Below are positions 1-6,836 of a stretch of DNA of 38,879 bases, in pieces. The translations under genes and the position numbers were made by a program. Every line of letters begins with the position of its first letter. The first letter of the stretch is position 1. The notes beneath the pieces are model-generated. The model was given only the letters and a program-made list of their open reading frames with translations, made no database searches and was not told the origin of the DNA. Source of the stretch: a virus; the IMG/VR virus record IMGVR_UViG_3300027834_000295, positions 1 to 38,879 of that record; one strand, given 5' to 3'.

Positions 1-963
1 ATGGCATCCATCCGAAAGCATAAAGATAGCTGGCGCGCGTTCATTGATCGTCGCGGGATTCGCAAATCCAAGGTATTCCCGACTCGCCAGCAGGCCAAGG
101 ATTGGGCGGCGCGCGAAGAATTCAAAATCATGAACGGCGAAAAGGTCGCGGCGGCTATGCGGCTGGCTGATCTTCTTGACCGATACGCGCGCGAGGTTTC
201 CCCATCCAGGCGCGGCCACCGTTGGGAGGTTCTTCGCCTTGAGCGGATGCAGCGGGAAATCGGGCATCACCGGTTGGGCGAGTTCGAGGCGCGCGACGTA
301 GCAAGCTGGCGCGACGACAGGCTGCGTGAGGTTGCGCCCGGATCTGTTCGCCGGGAAATGGGGCTTCTCGGCGCTGTGCTGCGTCAGGCGCGCGAGGAAT
401 GGGGGTTGATGCAGTCCAACCCCATGACAGGCGTCAGGAAGCCTACAGAGCCGCCCCCGCGCGACAGGCTGCCCACTGAGGCCGAGATCGAACGGATGCA
501 GTATGTGGCTGGCACAGACCTTGCCACGGCCTCTGGGCGCATGTTCCACTCCTTCCGCTTTGCCTGCGAGACGGCTATGCGGGCCGGTGAGATAATCGGC
601 CTGACATGGGATAACATCGATCTGGATCGTCGGGTTGCGCATCTGCCCATGACGAAAAACGGGCGGTCGCGCGATGTGCCTATGACTGCGGATGCTGTTG
701 CGCTTCTGCGCGCCTTGCCGGGAACTGACCCCGTGTTCGGATTGACCAGCCGCCAGCTTGACGCGCTGTTCCGTGCGGTCAGATCCAAAGCGCAAGTTGA
801 AGGGCTGCGGTTCCACGATTCCCGCGCCTATGCTCTGACCAAGCTGGCGCGGAAGGTGGACGTTTTGACACTGGCGAAGATTAGCGGGCATCGGGATCTG
901 CGCATATTGAGCAACACCTATTTTCGTGAAACGGCTGAAGACATAGCGAAGCGGCTGGATTAA
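1..963 (+). CDS. int: Tyrosine recombinase (phage integrase)
   Basis: Site-specific recombinase expected to integrate and, with the neighbouring excisionase, excise the phage genome. The 320-residue protein has an N-terminal arm-binding and core-binding region (about 1-150) and a C-terminal catalytic domain. The whole catalytic set is visible: R194 in AMRAGE, K219 in MTKNG, H272 and R275 in HDSR, H297 in SGHRD, and the nucleophile Y307 in NTYF. Length and order are normal for the family. It points rightward and its stop overlaps the stop of the leftward excisionase gene by 4 bases. The attachment site normally beside int would lie left of base 1, outside this window. The ATG at base 1 fits the usual N-terminus; its ribosome binding site cannot be seen. 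Confidence 0.96.
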   Translation: MASIRKHKDSWRAFIDRRGIRKSKVFPTRQQAKDWAAREEFKIMNGEKVAAAMRLADLLDRYAREVSPSRRGHRWEVLRLERMQREIGHHRLGEFEARDVASWRDDRLREVAPGSVRREMGLLGAVLRQAREEWGLMQSNPMTGVRKPTEPPPRDRLPTEAEIERMQYVAGTDLATASGRMFHSFRFACETAMRAGEIIGLTWDNIDLDRRVAHLPMTKNGRSRDVPMTADAVALLRALPGTDPVFGLTSRQLDALFRAVRSKAQVEGLRFHDSRAYALTKLARKVDVLTLAKISGHRDLRILSNTYFRETAEDIAKRLD

Positions 964-1229
964 AGCCGCACTCGCCTTGTCTTGCCGCTCCCCTTCGCGT
1001 CGATTTCACCGGATGCAACCTTGCGCCGGATGGTGTCGGTCGAAACCCCCAAGGCTTCCGCCGCTTCGGATATTTTGATCCATTCCGGCCTTGGCTTGAT
1101 GGTCGCCCCGTCGAGGGCGGCGCGCAGCTTCCTTAGCTCATCTTCAAGCCGCTCAATCCGGCTGGCGTCAATTGCGATTAGCATATTGTCCTCCTTCACA
1201 AGCTCTCGCGCCTTTTCGTGCGTGGTCAT
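960..1229 (-). CDS. xis: Excisionase-like MerR/HTH_17 DNA-binding protein
   Basis: Small DNA-binding protein (89 residues) likely to act as excisionase or recombination directionality factor. The C-terminal part (about 50-89) reads WIKISEAAEALGVSTDTIRR followed by a basic wing with G-K-T-R-R, the classic winged HTH_17/MerR layout of excisionases. The N-terminal half (about 15-40) looks like a short coiled coil. A good GGAGG lies 8 bases upstream of the ATG, inside the end of the preceding gene. It is the last gene of the leftward early operon and its stop interlocks with that of int, so excision would be induced together with the early genes. Family membership is clear; the excisionase role is inferred from position. 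Confidence 0.8.
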   Translation of the reverse strand: MTTHEKARELVKEDNMLIAIDASRIERLEDELRKLRAALDGATIKPRPEWIKISEAAEALGVSTDTIRRKVASGEIDAKGSGKTRRVRL

Positions 1230-1232
1230 CGG

Positions 1233-1514
1233 TCAGGCCTCCACTGTCTCTGGCAGCTGTTCGATCAGATCTTGCAAGATCGTCAGGCCGCGTGGGCGTC
1301 GGATGCGGTAGCGGATGATTTTGGCCTCCCTGCACCGCTTCGCCTCGCAATCACTCCAATCCCAACAATCAACCTCATCAGGAAGAGGGGGGCGGCCCTT
1401 AGTGACTGCTTCGGTTACAAGTCCATCCAAATGCTGGACTATGACAAGAGTTCCGCCCGGAAGTGGGTGGGGCATTCCATTGTGTGTAATCCACGGTCCC
1501 CATTCTTCTGCCAT
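1233..1514 (-). CDS. Conserved small phage protein (EWGPWI family)
   Basis: Cytoplasmic 93-residue protein of unknown function. The N-terminus EEWGPWITHNGMPHPLPGGT resembles a frequent phage family that starts with E-W-G-P-W-I followed by a Gly/Pro-rich turn and a short beta-barrel-like part. The C-terminus carries an I-I-R-Y-R-I strand and an acidic helix. The start codon lies one base after the stop of the upstream gene, so translation is probably coupled. I recognise the sequence style but no biochemical role. Confidence 0.75.
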   Translation of the reverse strand: MAEEWGPWITHNGMPHPLPGGTLVIVQHLDGLVTEAVTKGRPPLPDEVDCWDWSDCEAKRCREAKIIRYRIRRPRGLTILQDLIEQLPETVEA

Positions 1515-1515
1515 C

Positions 1516-1866
1516 TCACTCGGCCTCCATCATCATCTTGCGAATCCGCGTCATGGTCTTTCGCTTGACCCTTACGCGGCCAACAATTCTCGCCGCATCG
1601 CACGAGTAGGACAGGCCAATCTCAGAGCAGTCTGGATCGTATTGAACTTCGCCCTCTGTCTCGACTTTGTAGACACGCCCATCGCCGCTTGGGTGCATGC
1701 TGGCGAACATTGCGGCGGCGGACGGCAACGGGGTGACGTAGACTTTGGATGGATCACATACTCCCTTTGCCCCGTAGCTCGCAGTCGATGCGACGCCTGT
1801 CTTAATTGGCGGCAAAATCCGTTGCCCGACGTGCAGCCCCGGCGGGCCTCCGTGGTATGCAATCAT
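1516..1866 (-). CDS. Arr-like ADP-ribosyltransferase candidate
   Basis: Predicted small ADP-ribosyltransferase of 116 residues, resembling rifampin ADP-ribosyltransferase (Arr). Features seen in Arr order: YHGG at 4-7 (Arr has YHGT), an L-x-x-G-x-x-I segment at 11-17, KVYVTP at 41-46 followed by an Ala-rich helix, GRVYKVE at 63-69, YDPD at 76-79, and SYSCDAARIVG at 86-96 (Arr: SYRTCEPLRIVG). The Arr catalytic His, Tyr and Asp would correspond to H5, Y43 and D77. Arr modifies the antibiotic; a phage enzyme in an early operon could instead modify a host target or nucleic acid, which is inference. It starts one base after the preceding gene ends. Likely NAD-dependent and cytoplasmic. Confidence 0.68.
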   Translation of the reverse strand: MIAYHGGPPGLHVGQRILPPIKTGVASTASYGAKGVCDPSKVYVTPLPSAAAMFASMHPSGDGRVYKVETEGEVQYDPDCSEIGLSYSCDAARIVGRVRVKRKTMTRIRKMMMEAE

Positions 1867-1867
1867 C

Positions 1868-2191
1868 TCACTCGGCCTCCGCTATCAGTGCTTCAAGGAT
1901 GGCGATCAGCCACGCGCGGGCCATTGAGGTGGCGACACCATCGAAAGTCTTGCATTTAAGCGGACGCGCAACTGACGCCTCGAAAGTATCATCTTCATAT
2001 GTTACGATCTGGATATCCCACCCCGGCAACAGCGCCTCGTGAAGGTAAAGAGCTGAGTCCAGAGAACCGTTCATCGCGCATTCTGCATAAGTGCAAAGCC
2101 CGACTTCATGCCACATCGGGCAAAACATATCGTGTTCATCCTTCCCCGCCTTCACCTTGTCCCGCAGGTCTATCAGTGCTTGCTTGTTCAT
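1868..2191 (-). CDS. Conserved phage protein (LPGW/ARAWL family)
   Basis: A 107-residue protein of unknown function. Visible features are N-terminal MNKQALIDLRDKVKAG, a central GSLDSALYLHEALLPGW, and C-terminal SMARAWLIAILEAL. This combination recurs in early regions of many alphaproteobacterial phages, from memory of the family style. Three cysteines (FCP, LCT, ECAM) lie in the middle and might bind metal. The start overlaps the previous stop as ATGA and is preceded by GAGAGGACGCCCC, one of the recurring start cassettes described in the findings. Confidence 0.78.
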   Translation of the reverse strand: MNKQALIDLRDKVKAGKDEHDMFCPMWHEVGLCTYAECAMNGSLDSALYLHEALLPGWDIQIVTYEDDTFEASVARPLKCKTFDGVATSMARAWLIAILEALIAEAE

Positions 2192-2400
2192 GGGGCGTCC
2201 TCTCGGCCATGTTTCTCCAGCAGCCGGTCATACATGCGCTTAGACAACAGGATCACCGGCTTGTGGATCATGTTGTCGTTTCGGGGCATGACGGTCATTT
2301 GTCCTGCGACCACAAGCGCCGCGATCGCATCCAAGAGATTGTCGCGCTCGCCGTCAGCAATAGCCTGGGCTTCCTTGACCCGGTCCAGCATGTCGTTCAT
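2188..2400 (-). CDS. Small early protein, unknown
   Basis: A 70-residue acidic, helical protein with no recognised domain. A longer frame is open upstream, but ATG 2400 is chosen because it overlaps the previous stop as ATGA and follows TGGAGGACACCCC at ideal spacing. The C-terminus is GREDAP, which is dictated by the start cassette of the next gene embedded in its last codons. It lies in the leftward operon, so it is presumably made early after induction or infection. Confidence 0.68.
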   Translation of the reverse strand: MNDMLDRVKEAQAIADGERDNLLDAIAALVVAGQMTVMPRNDNMIHKPVILLSKRMYDRLLEKHGREDAP

Positions 2401-2639
2401 GGGGTGTCCTCCAGGGCAGATTTGGTGATCTGCGATATATTTGGGTTCCACGTTTCCTCGCTGCTGATTTCAGTCTCGACAGCGTGCAGCGCCGCCCGCA
2501 GCTTGGCGTTCTGCGCTTGCAGGTCGCGGATGGCTTGGGCTGCTTTGGACACCCTGCCAACCATGTCGGAAATATCATCGCTGCCTGAGTAAACTAACGC
2601 GTCCTTGCTCAGTTGCTCCGCTAGATAATCATAGGTCAT
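2397..2639 (-). CDS. Small coiled-coil early protein, unknown
   Basis: An 80-residue protein. Residues about 30-60 (AAQAIRDLQAQNAKLRAALHAVETEI) form a clear coiled-coil heptad pattern, suggesting a dimer. No catalytic motif is visible. It is joined to both neighbours by ATGA overlaps, and its C-terminal ALEDTP again comes from the start cassette of the next gene. A structural or regulatory role is possible but cannot be assigned. Confidence 0.72.
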   Translation of the reverse strand: MTYDYLAEQLSKDALVYSGSDDISDMVGRVSKAAQAIRDLQAQNAKLRAALHAVETEISSEETWNPNISQITKSALEDTP

Positions 2640-2818
2640 TGGCCCGTCTCCTGCTCGTCCCTGTCGATTGGTATCAACATGCGCCTTAGAAATGCATCAG
2701 CGCATGCCGGGCATCTATCGCGCTTCGGGTCCGGCCACGTCAGCACCGCAGCAGGGGTGAACCGCACGCCACATTCACCGCATGGGCGCTCTGTTGGGAT
2801 TTGCACTCTAACGCTCAT
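2636..2818 (-). CDS. Zinc-ribbon protein
   Basis: A 60-residue protein with two CxxC pairs, CGECG at about 16-20 and CPACA at about 39-43, separated by some 20 residues. This is a typical four-cysteine zinc ribbon. Such small ribbons usually bind nucleic acid or another protein. ATG 2818 is preferred over an upstream extension because it overlaps the preceding stop as ATGA. The function is otherwise unknown. Confidence 0.72.
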   Translation of the reverse strand: MSVRVQIPTERPCGECGVRFTPAAVLTWPDPKRDRCPACADAFLRRMLIPIDRDEQETGQ

Positions 2819-3318
2819 GCCCCCGGCTCCTTGTCCAGGAAGGCGATGATGGTTTTTGCGGCGTCTTGGCTGATACCGGCAACCCATCGCGCTGCCTCCC
2901 TCACGCCCCGCTCATATGCCTCCCGCTTCACCTGCTCCAGCGCGGCGAGGTGGTCGGCGTCGGTGCGGGCGCGGATGGCTTTGGCGATGCCGTCAAGTAA
3001 GTTTGACACCGCCGTAACTATTGGCTCCGGGAGTGGCGTATCTCGTAGAAGATTGAGCATTGCTTCAAAGTTTAGATGCGCGCGGTTGCTTTCCACCTTC
3101 TGCGCGCAAGCCTCCCGCTCCGCCGCCACAGCGGCCTTGAGGTGGTCGGCGCGCGCATCAATCGCCTTGATAAGTTCTGGGGCGAGGATGTAATGCGCGT
3201 CCATCTTGCCAAGAGTGTTCTTGGTTTCAACGATCACGCGATCCGCGCCGCGCAATGCACGGGTGAAGACGTCCATCATGTCGGCTTTTTCGGTTTGGCA
3301 GGGTGTTTCATTCGTCAT
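2815..3318 (-). CDS. Helical early protein, unknown
   Basis: A 167-residue, almost entirely helical and charged protein. Two long segments (about 55-80 and 120-145) hold repeated AAxxREA/ERG patterns such as HLKAAVAAEREACAQKVE and HLAALEQVKREAYERGVREAARW, which look like an internal duplication of a coiled-coil unit. No enzyme motif was found. The ATG follows AAGGGAGAGACCG, the second recurring start-cassette type, and overlaps the end of the upstream gene by 11 bases. Confidence 0.72.
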   Translation of the reverse strand: MTNETPCQTEKADMMDVFTRALRGADRVIVETKNTLGKMDAHYILAPELIKAIDARADHLKAAVAAEREACAQKVESNRAHLNFEAMLNLLRDTPLPEPIVTAVSNLLDGIAKAIRARTDADHLAALEQVKREAYERGVREAARWVAGISQDAAKTIIAFLDKEPGA

Positions 3319-3547
3319 CGGTCTCTCCCTTGATCTTGGCGAGGCGTTCTTTTGTTTCCCTGTAAATGCGCCACCGTTCGTCTTTGTCTTCTGTGAACAT
3401 TTCAGAGATGCAGCATGAAAAGTCAGGGCAGCATTCGTCGCACACCCCCTCGTGATACGGCTTGCCCATAGCCCAAGATAGCGTCTGGGTCATAATGCGC
3501 TGTTCGTAATCATGGGGGCGTGGTGGGGCTAGGTTGACTACCATCAT
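3308..3547 (-). CDS. Cysteine-rich phage protein with CCPDFSCC motif
   Basis: A 79-residue protein whose centre reads CDECCPDFSCC, a cysteine cluster of a type I recall from small phage proteins; it probably binds zinc. The C-terminal third is a charged helix (DERWRIYRETKERLAKIK). The start overlaps the preceding stop as ATGA. A second ATG at residue 19 could also serve. Function unknown. Confidence 0.74.
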   Translation of the reverse strand: MMVVNLAPPRPHDYEQRIMTQTLSWAMGKPYHEGVCDECCPDFSCCISEMFTEDKDERWRIYRETKERLAKIKGETDDE

Positions 3548-4041
3548 CCACCGCCCGACTTGTGATCAGCGTATGGCCTTCCGCAACTGGCGCAATCATC
3601 TCCGCCTGCTGCTAGGTCAGGGGAGTACCCAGTGCACTTCCTGAATGCGTTGATACGGTCAATGGTGTCGCGAGCAACGCCATTCATATGCGTGGCCCGC
3701 CATGAGGCGTCTCTGCCTTCGGTGTAGTAGAGGCGTTCAATCTCAGTGATGCCCTCCACCACCTCGGCCAGCCGCGCCTCTGCGGTCTCGGCGCGGGTGA
3801 GGAGGGCGCGGTATGCGACCCAATCATGATCGGAAACGCCGTCTTCGTGAATGAAGCTCATACCGTCTCGTGGCCCTTCGCACCCGTTGGGATGTGAAAT
3901 GCTTTGCGCTTCCTCCAACGTATATCGCCCGGCTTGTATCGCGCTGGTGGTATATCCTCGGCTGTCTGGACCATAGTAATACCCACCTTTACGGATTAGG
4001 TATGCGGGCCGTTCCACCGCTTCTCTGCTGGTGTCAGTCAT
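3544..4041 (-). CDS. Conserved phage protein (GGYYYGP...GYT family)
   Basis: A 165-residue protein with three parts: an N-terminal beta-rich segment PAYLIRKGGYYYGPDSRGYT and GRYTLEEAQSISHPNG (about 12-54), a helical middle, and a C-terminal CASCGRPYADH that looks like a half zinc knuckle. The N-terminal block is common in small proteins of alphaproteobacterial phages and has no assigned role. The start follows GAAGGGAGACCGAC and overlaps the upstream gene by 8 bases. Confidence 0.76.
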   Translation of the reverse strand: MTDTSREAVERPAYLIRKGGYYYGPDSRGYTTSAIQAGRYTLEEAQSISHPNGCEGPRDGMSFIHEDGVSDHDWVAYRALLTRAETAEARLAEVVEGITEIERLYYTEGRDASWRATHMNGVARDTIDRINAFRKCTGYSPDLAAGGDDCASCGRPYADHKSGGG

Positions 4042-4198
4042 GTCGGTCTCCCTTCGTGGCGGCGTTCCAGGCGGCGATCTGCTTCACCTGATATGCTGGC
4101 AGGCACTTGCGCAGATCATCGGTCGAGACAATCCCGCGACGGGTGGCGAGAAAGTCGCTACGGGCCAGCGTGGCGGCTATGCGGTCAGCGGGGGTCAT
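4034..4198 (-). CDS. Small early protein, unknown
   Basis: A 54-residue basic protein. The start at 4198 is chosen over an upstream extension because it forms ATGA with the preceding stop and sits behind CGAGGCCACCCC. That start context is identical over 19 bases to the start at 7757 on the other strand. The sequence is helical (DRIAATLARSDFLATRRG; DDLRKCLPAYQVKQIAAW) with no recognised domain. Confidence 0.62.
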   Translation of the reverse strand: MTPADRIAATLARSDFLATRRGIVSTDDLRKCLPAYQVKQIAAWNAATKGDRHD

Positions 4199-4449
4199 GG
4201 GGTGGCCTCGTCGGATTCTTCGACGCCCGCCGCACGATCCACCGCCCGGTCGATCTGATCGGCTGCGCTTCGCAATTCGGCGGCAAGCTCTTTGGTCCCG
4301 ACAACCGTTGAAATCACGTCGCCGCCCCTGATAGCCTTTCGCAACGTTACCAGCGGAATGCGCCGGTAATCGGCGGCGGAAACTACCTCTGAATCTATCC
4401 ACAGAAACCAGTCGCCTACGCGCTGACCTGCTTTTGTTGTTTTTGCCAT
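4195..4449 (-). CDS. Small early protein, unknown
   Basis: An 84-residue protein with a lysine-rich N-terminus, a W-F-L-W strand and a C-terminal acidic helix (ELAAELRSAADQIDRAVDRAAG). The C-terminus SDEATP is set by the start cassette of the next gene. The ATG follows AAAAGGAGATGTGAG at good spacing. No domain recognised. Confidence 0.7.
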   Translation of the reverse strand: MAKTTKAGQRVGDWFLWIDSEVVSAADYRRIPLVTLRKAIRGGDVISTVVGTKELAAELRSAADQIDRAVDRAAGVEESDEATP

Positions 4450-4450
4450 C

Positions 4451-4498
4451 TCACATCTCCTTTTCCGCGCCTGGGGCGCTCAGGGTTTCGGGGGTCAT
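4451..4498 (-). CDS. Possible 15-codon mini-gene in the overlap chain
   Basis: The peptide is MTPETLSAPGAEKEM. Its ATG overlaps the stop of the preceding 19-codon frame as ATGA, and its last codons contain the GGAG of the next gene. It may serve only to carry ribosomes through the operon rather than encode a functional peptide. The evidence is the continuous stop/start chain, not sequence similarity. Confidence 0.3.
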   Translation of the reverse strand: MTPETLSAPGAEKEM

Positions 4499-4554
4499 CT
4501 CACAATCCCCAGCGGCTCGTCGCGGATTTCTGCGAAGGGTGGGAGGTCAATCAT
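4495..4554 (-). CDS. Possible 19-codon mini-gene in the overlap chain
   Basis: The peptide MIDLPPFAEIRDEPLGIVR starts inside the end of the preceding membrane-protein gene (8-base overlap) and ends in ATGA with the next mini-frame. Together the two mini-frames fill a roughly 100-base gap that would otherwise break the coupled operon. There is no upstream ribosome binding site of note, so it would depend on coupling. Confidence 0.33.
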   Translation of the reverse strand: MIDLPPFAEIRDEPLGIVR

Positions 4555-4762
4555 TGTTCCGGTCCTTCACATATGCCGTGACAATCAATGCGGCGGGGGT
4601 GACGATCCAGATGAGAGCGGGAACGATCCACAGGCCCGCGCTTAAGGCGATTAAGCTCGTGACCATCAGAGCACCGAAAAATACGAAGGTGAGAACGATT
4701 ACAGAAGGAATTACATACCAAGGTGCTTCATCACTAAGCCATTCAAAGAAACTCCACATCAC
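4547..4762 (-). CDS. Small two-helix membrane protein
   Basis: A 71-residue protein with two strongly hydrophobic stretches, about 15-40 (YVIPSVIVLTFVFFGALMVTSLIAL) and 43-63 (GLWIVPALIWIVTPAALIVTAYV), then a charged tail KDRNND. It is predicted to be an inner-membrane hairpin. It lies in the early operon, so it is unlikely to be the lysis holin; superinfection exclusion or membrane anchoring is possible but is inference. ATGA overlap with the upstream gene. Confidence 0.75.
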   Translation of the reverse strand: MMWSFFEWLSDEAPWYVIPSVIVLTFVFFGALMVTSLIALSAGLWIVPALIWIVTPAALIVTAYVKDRNND

Positions 4763-5088
4763 TCAGCCTCCCATACCAGCTTGACGGGCTTTCCGTCGTG
4801 AAGGGTGAGGGTGTAGGTGCCGGGGGTCGGGCATTCGAGAACAAGGTATTCGTCTTGAAGCGGACGCCATTTGCTATCGGTTGCCCGGCCAGTCCGCCCC
4901 GTCCTTGTCTCCACCACTGGGGATGGCTTGACGCGGTAGGCTACTTGGCAACTCCAATGGGGGTTAATAGGAATCCATCTCCCGAAAGATCCGAACACCT
5001 CATAAGGCCCGCCATGCGCTTTGAGCGAGTCTTGCGTTTCCTTGTCGAGTAGGCCGAAAGGGGTTGTGAGTTTGGTTAGATCAGTCAT
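4759..5088 (-). CDS. Small early protein, unknown
   Basis: A 109-residue protein, beta-rich, with an N-terminal helical part (LTTPFGLLDKETQDSLKAHGGPYEVFG) followed by Trp/Arg-rich strands (WIPINPHWSCQVAYRVKP, KWRPLQDEYLVLE). The pattern resembles small phage proteins that begin by recognising a G-P-Y/E-V-F turn; no function is known to me. The start follows AAAGGGAGAAAGACCA and overlaps the upstream stop as ATGA. Confidence 0.73.
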   Translation of the reverse strand: MTDLTKLTTPFGLLDKETQDSLKAHGGPYEVFGSFGRWIPINPHWSCQVAYRVKPSPVVETRTGRTGRATDSKWRPLQDEYLVLECPTPGTYTLTLHDGKPVKLVWEAE

Positions 5089-5306
5089 TGGTCTTTCTCC
5101 CTTTCGGTCGCGTCGATCATGGCAAGCGTGACCTCGCAGAACTGGCGCAGGCCTTCCGGCGACAGGCTGACAACAGCCCCGAGGGAAATCTCCGCATCGC
5201 CGCTGTCGTGAACGCTGAGAATGAAGTTGCCCGACTGCGATGGGTGGTGTTCGGCGGAAACGCTGAAATCATTCCAGTCGGTCCGCCCGTTCATTGTTAC
5301 CCGCAT
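5085..5306 (-). CDS. Small beta-rich early protein, unknown
   Basis: A 73-residue protein consisting of alternating strands (NFILSVHDSGDAEISLGAVVSLS) followed by a C-terminal helix. ATG 5306 shares its A with the previous stop codon (TGATG), so the in-frame upstream extension is judged spurious. No recognised domain. Confidence 0.66.
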   Translation of the reverse strand: MRVTMNGRTDWNDFSVSAEHHPSQSGNFILSVHDSGDAEISLGAVVSLSPEGLRQFCEVTLAMIDATEREKDQ

Positions 5307-5584
5307 CACGCCACCTCCCGCAGCCAAGCTGGCATCTGGTATCCGCGCTTCTGGCGGTAGCGGTTGCGAATGCGTTCCTCGGCGTCGGCGGTCACGTCGA
5401 TACAGATCCCGCAATCGGTGTCCCGTGGTTGGCGCGGTTCAATGAGAAACACGCAAGCCTCTTGGCCCTCGTCGCGGCGCTCTGCGTAGGCGTCACATGC
5501 CCCGTCAAAGTCGGTCGGGTCGCAGGCGTGGCCTAGCGCACCGTCATAAAGGGCGTAGGTGACATAGTGGGGGGTAGGGTTCAT
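5306..5584 (-). CDS. Small early protein, unknown
   Basis: A 92-residue acidic protein with four cysteines (HACDP, GACDA, EACVF, DTDCGICI) that could form a metal site. The C-terminal RNRYRQKRGYQMPAWL is basic. It is linked to its neighbours by ATGA at 5581-5584 and TGATG at 5306. No catalytic motif was recognised. Confidence 0.7.
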   Translation of the reverse strand: MNPTPHYVTYALYDGALGHACDPTDFDGACDAYAERRDEGQEACVFLIEPRQPRDTDCGICIDVTADAEERIRNRYRQKRGYQMPAWLREVA

Positions 5585-5793
5585 TGCTCCGGCTCCGTGA
5601 CATGAATTTGCTGGAATACGGCGAAACGCTCGCGCTGATGCAGCGATGTAAGGCGCTCGGCCTCTGTCTTTGCCGCCTCGAATGTGGGGTGCTCAAACGG
5701 CAATGTGTTTTTGGCCGATATGCGGTTAGTCTTCTTGCCCCGGCGGAATACAAAGAATCCGCCCCCAACTTTCTCTCCGTTTCGTTCTTTCAT
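5581..5793 (-). CDS. Small early protein, unknown
   Basis: A 70-residue basic protein. The N-terminus KVGGGFFVFRRGKKTNRI forms a strand-turn-strand and the middle is a helix (FEAAKTEAERLTSLHQRERFAVFQ). It looks like a small single-domain nucleic-acid-binding or adaptor protein, but that is only an impression. ATGA overlaps on both sides. Confidence 0.68.
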   Translation of the reverse strand: MKERNGEKVGGGFFVFRRGKKTNRISAKNTLPFEHPTFEAAKTEAERLTSLHQRERFAVFQQIHVTEPEQ

Positions 5794-6032
5794 TGCTTCC
5801 GTCCTTCCATGTGCGCCAGCCGTCCGACGCGGTGTTCAAGTTCGACAAGCAGACGCGCGTCCAAATCCGGGCGGGATTCCAGAACTTCCAGAAACGCCTC
5901 AATCTGGGCCGGAAGTGGCAGGTCGCGCTGTGCGTCCGTTGCCATGAGGTAGTCGGCGCGATACTTGGCGAGGCGCGCAACGTGCGGGTCGCTCTGGCCG
6001 GGGATCGGGCGAAGGCGGGGGTGCTTGGTCAT
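5790..6032 (-). CDS. Small helical early protein, unknown
   Basis: An 80-residue helical protein (PLPAQIEAFLEVLESRPDLDARLLVELEHRVGRLAH). ATG 6032 is selected because it forms ATGA with the stop of the upstream zinc-binding gene; the frame also extends further upstream without support. Function unknown. Confidence 0.67.
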   Translation of the reverse strand: MTKHPRLRPIPGQSDPHVARLAKYRADYLMATDAQRDLPLPAQIEAFLEVLESRPDLDARLLVELEHRVGRLAHMEGRKQ

Positions 6033-6409
6033 GCTGTAATCCCCCGCGCGGCAAGGTGGTCGCGCCATTTGATGTCGGAGATCTGCTCGTGGAACTCCAT
6101 GCGCGTCACAGGGCCGGGGAATTTTCCCCTGTATGAATCGCAGAGGCTCTGGAACTCGCCACTATTACCCCACTCCTCTCGGATCGGCGGGTATCCATCG
6201 TCAAAATCATAGAAGCTAAATCCAGCGTCAGACTCGTATTGCTTCCATAGGGCTTCGCAGTCATCGTGGATGCGGAGGCTGTAAACGTAATCGTATTTGC
6301 ATGTAGACTTGCGGTGCGCCTCGCCCGGCACGATCCATCCGCCGCAATGGAAGCAACGGTGGTGCTTTCGGGCGCGGGGGCGCTCATCGGAGATAAGCTC
6401 AACGCTCAT
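6029..6409 (-). CDS. Zinc-binding treble-clef-like phage protein
   Basis: A 126-residue protein whose N-terminal half holds C19-x2-C22 (RCFHCGGWIVPGEAH), C37, and H48-x2-C51 (IHDDC). The pattern R-K-x-H-x-C-x2-C-G-x-x-I-x-P-G with a later H-x2-C is a common phage zinc-binding family of unknown function. The C-terminal half is Trp/Phe-rich and may bind a partner. ATGA overlaps with both neighbours place it firmly in the operon. Confidence 0.78.
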   Translation of the reverse strand: MSVELISDERPRARKHHRCFHCGGWIVPGEAHRKSTCKYDYVYSLRIHDDCEALWKQYESDAGFSFYDFDDGYPPIREEWGNSGEFQSLCDSYRGKFPGPVTRMEFHEQISDIKWRDHLAARGITA

Positions 6410-6801
6410 GAAGTCACCTCCGGCGCTGCAAGCAGGTTCTCGGTCATGGCCTGAGAACCTTGGCGCAGGGGCGACATGACTTCATCGGGCAGGTTGAGCG
6501 CGTGGCCTTCGTCAATCACGCCGCCCAGCTTCTTCTGCCAGTTCTGTTTGGCGGCGGTGTCGGGGTCGGGAAGGCTGGCGATATAGTCGGAAGCGGCTGT
6601 CAGGAGGCCGTCAATGCTGTCGCCGGAAATGATCTTGTAGCTATCTCCGCCGAAGGGCTTGGTGTCGTATTTCGCATTGAGGTGCATGGAGTACCTTCCG
6701 CCAGACTTCTGCAGAAGCGTCACCTCCGGCAGCTTGATCCCGGCGTCCGTCATCGCAGCCGCAATGGCATCGAGGCGCTTTTGTGTTTCTTCGTGGGTCA
6801 T
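6406..6801 (-). CDS. Early protein, unknown
   Basis: A 131-residue protein: an N-terminal helix (EETQKRLDAIAAAMTDAGIKLPEV), a beta segment (GRYSMHLNAKYDTKPFGGDSYKII), then helices. ATG 6801 is chosen because GGGAG lies 8 bases upstream, whereas the earlier in-frame ATG at 6816 has no ribosome binding site. It is the second gene after the leftward promoter. No family recognised. Confidence 0.72.
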   Translation of the reverse strand: MTHEETQKRLDAIAAAMTDAGIKLPEVTLLQKSGGRYSMHLNAKYDTKPFGGDSYKIISGDSIDGLLTAASDYIASLPDPDTAAKQNWQKKLGGVIDEGHALNLPDEVMSPLRQGSQAMTENLLAAPEVTS

Positions 6802-6836
6802 CGTCGGTTCTCCCATGTGGCGGGTTGCGGGGTGGG

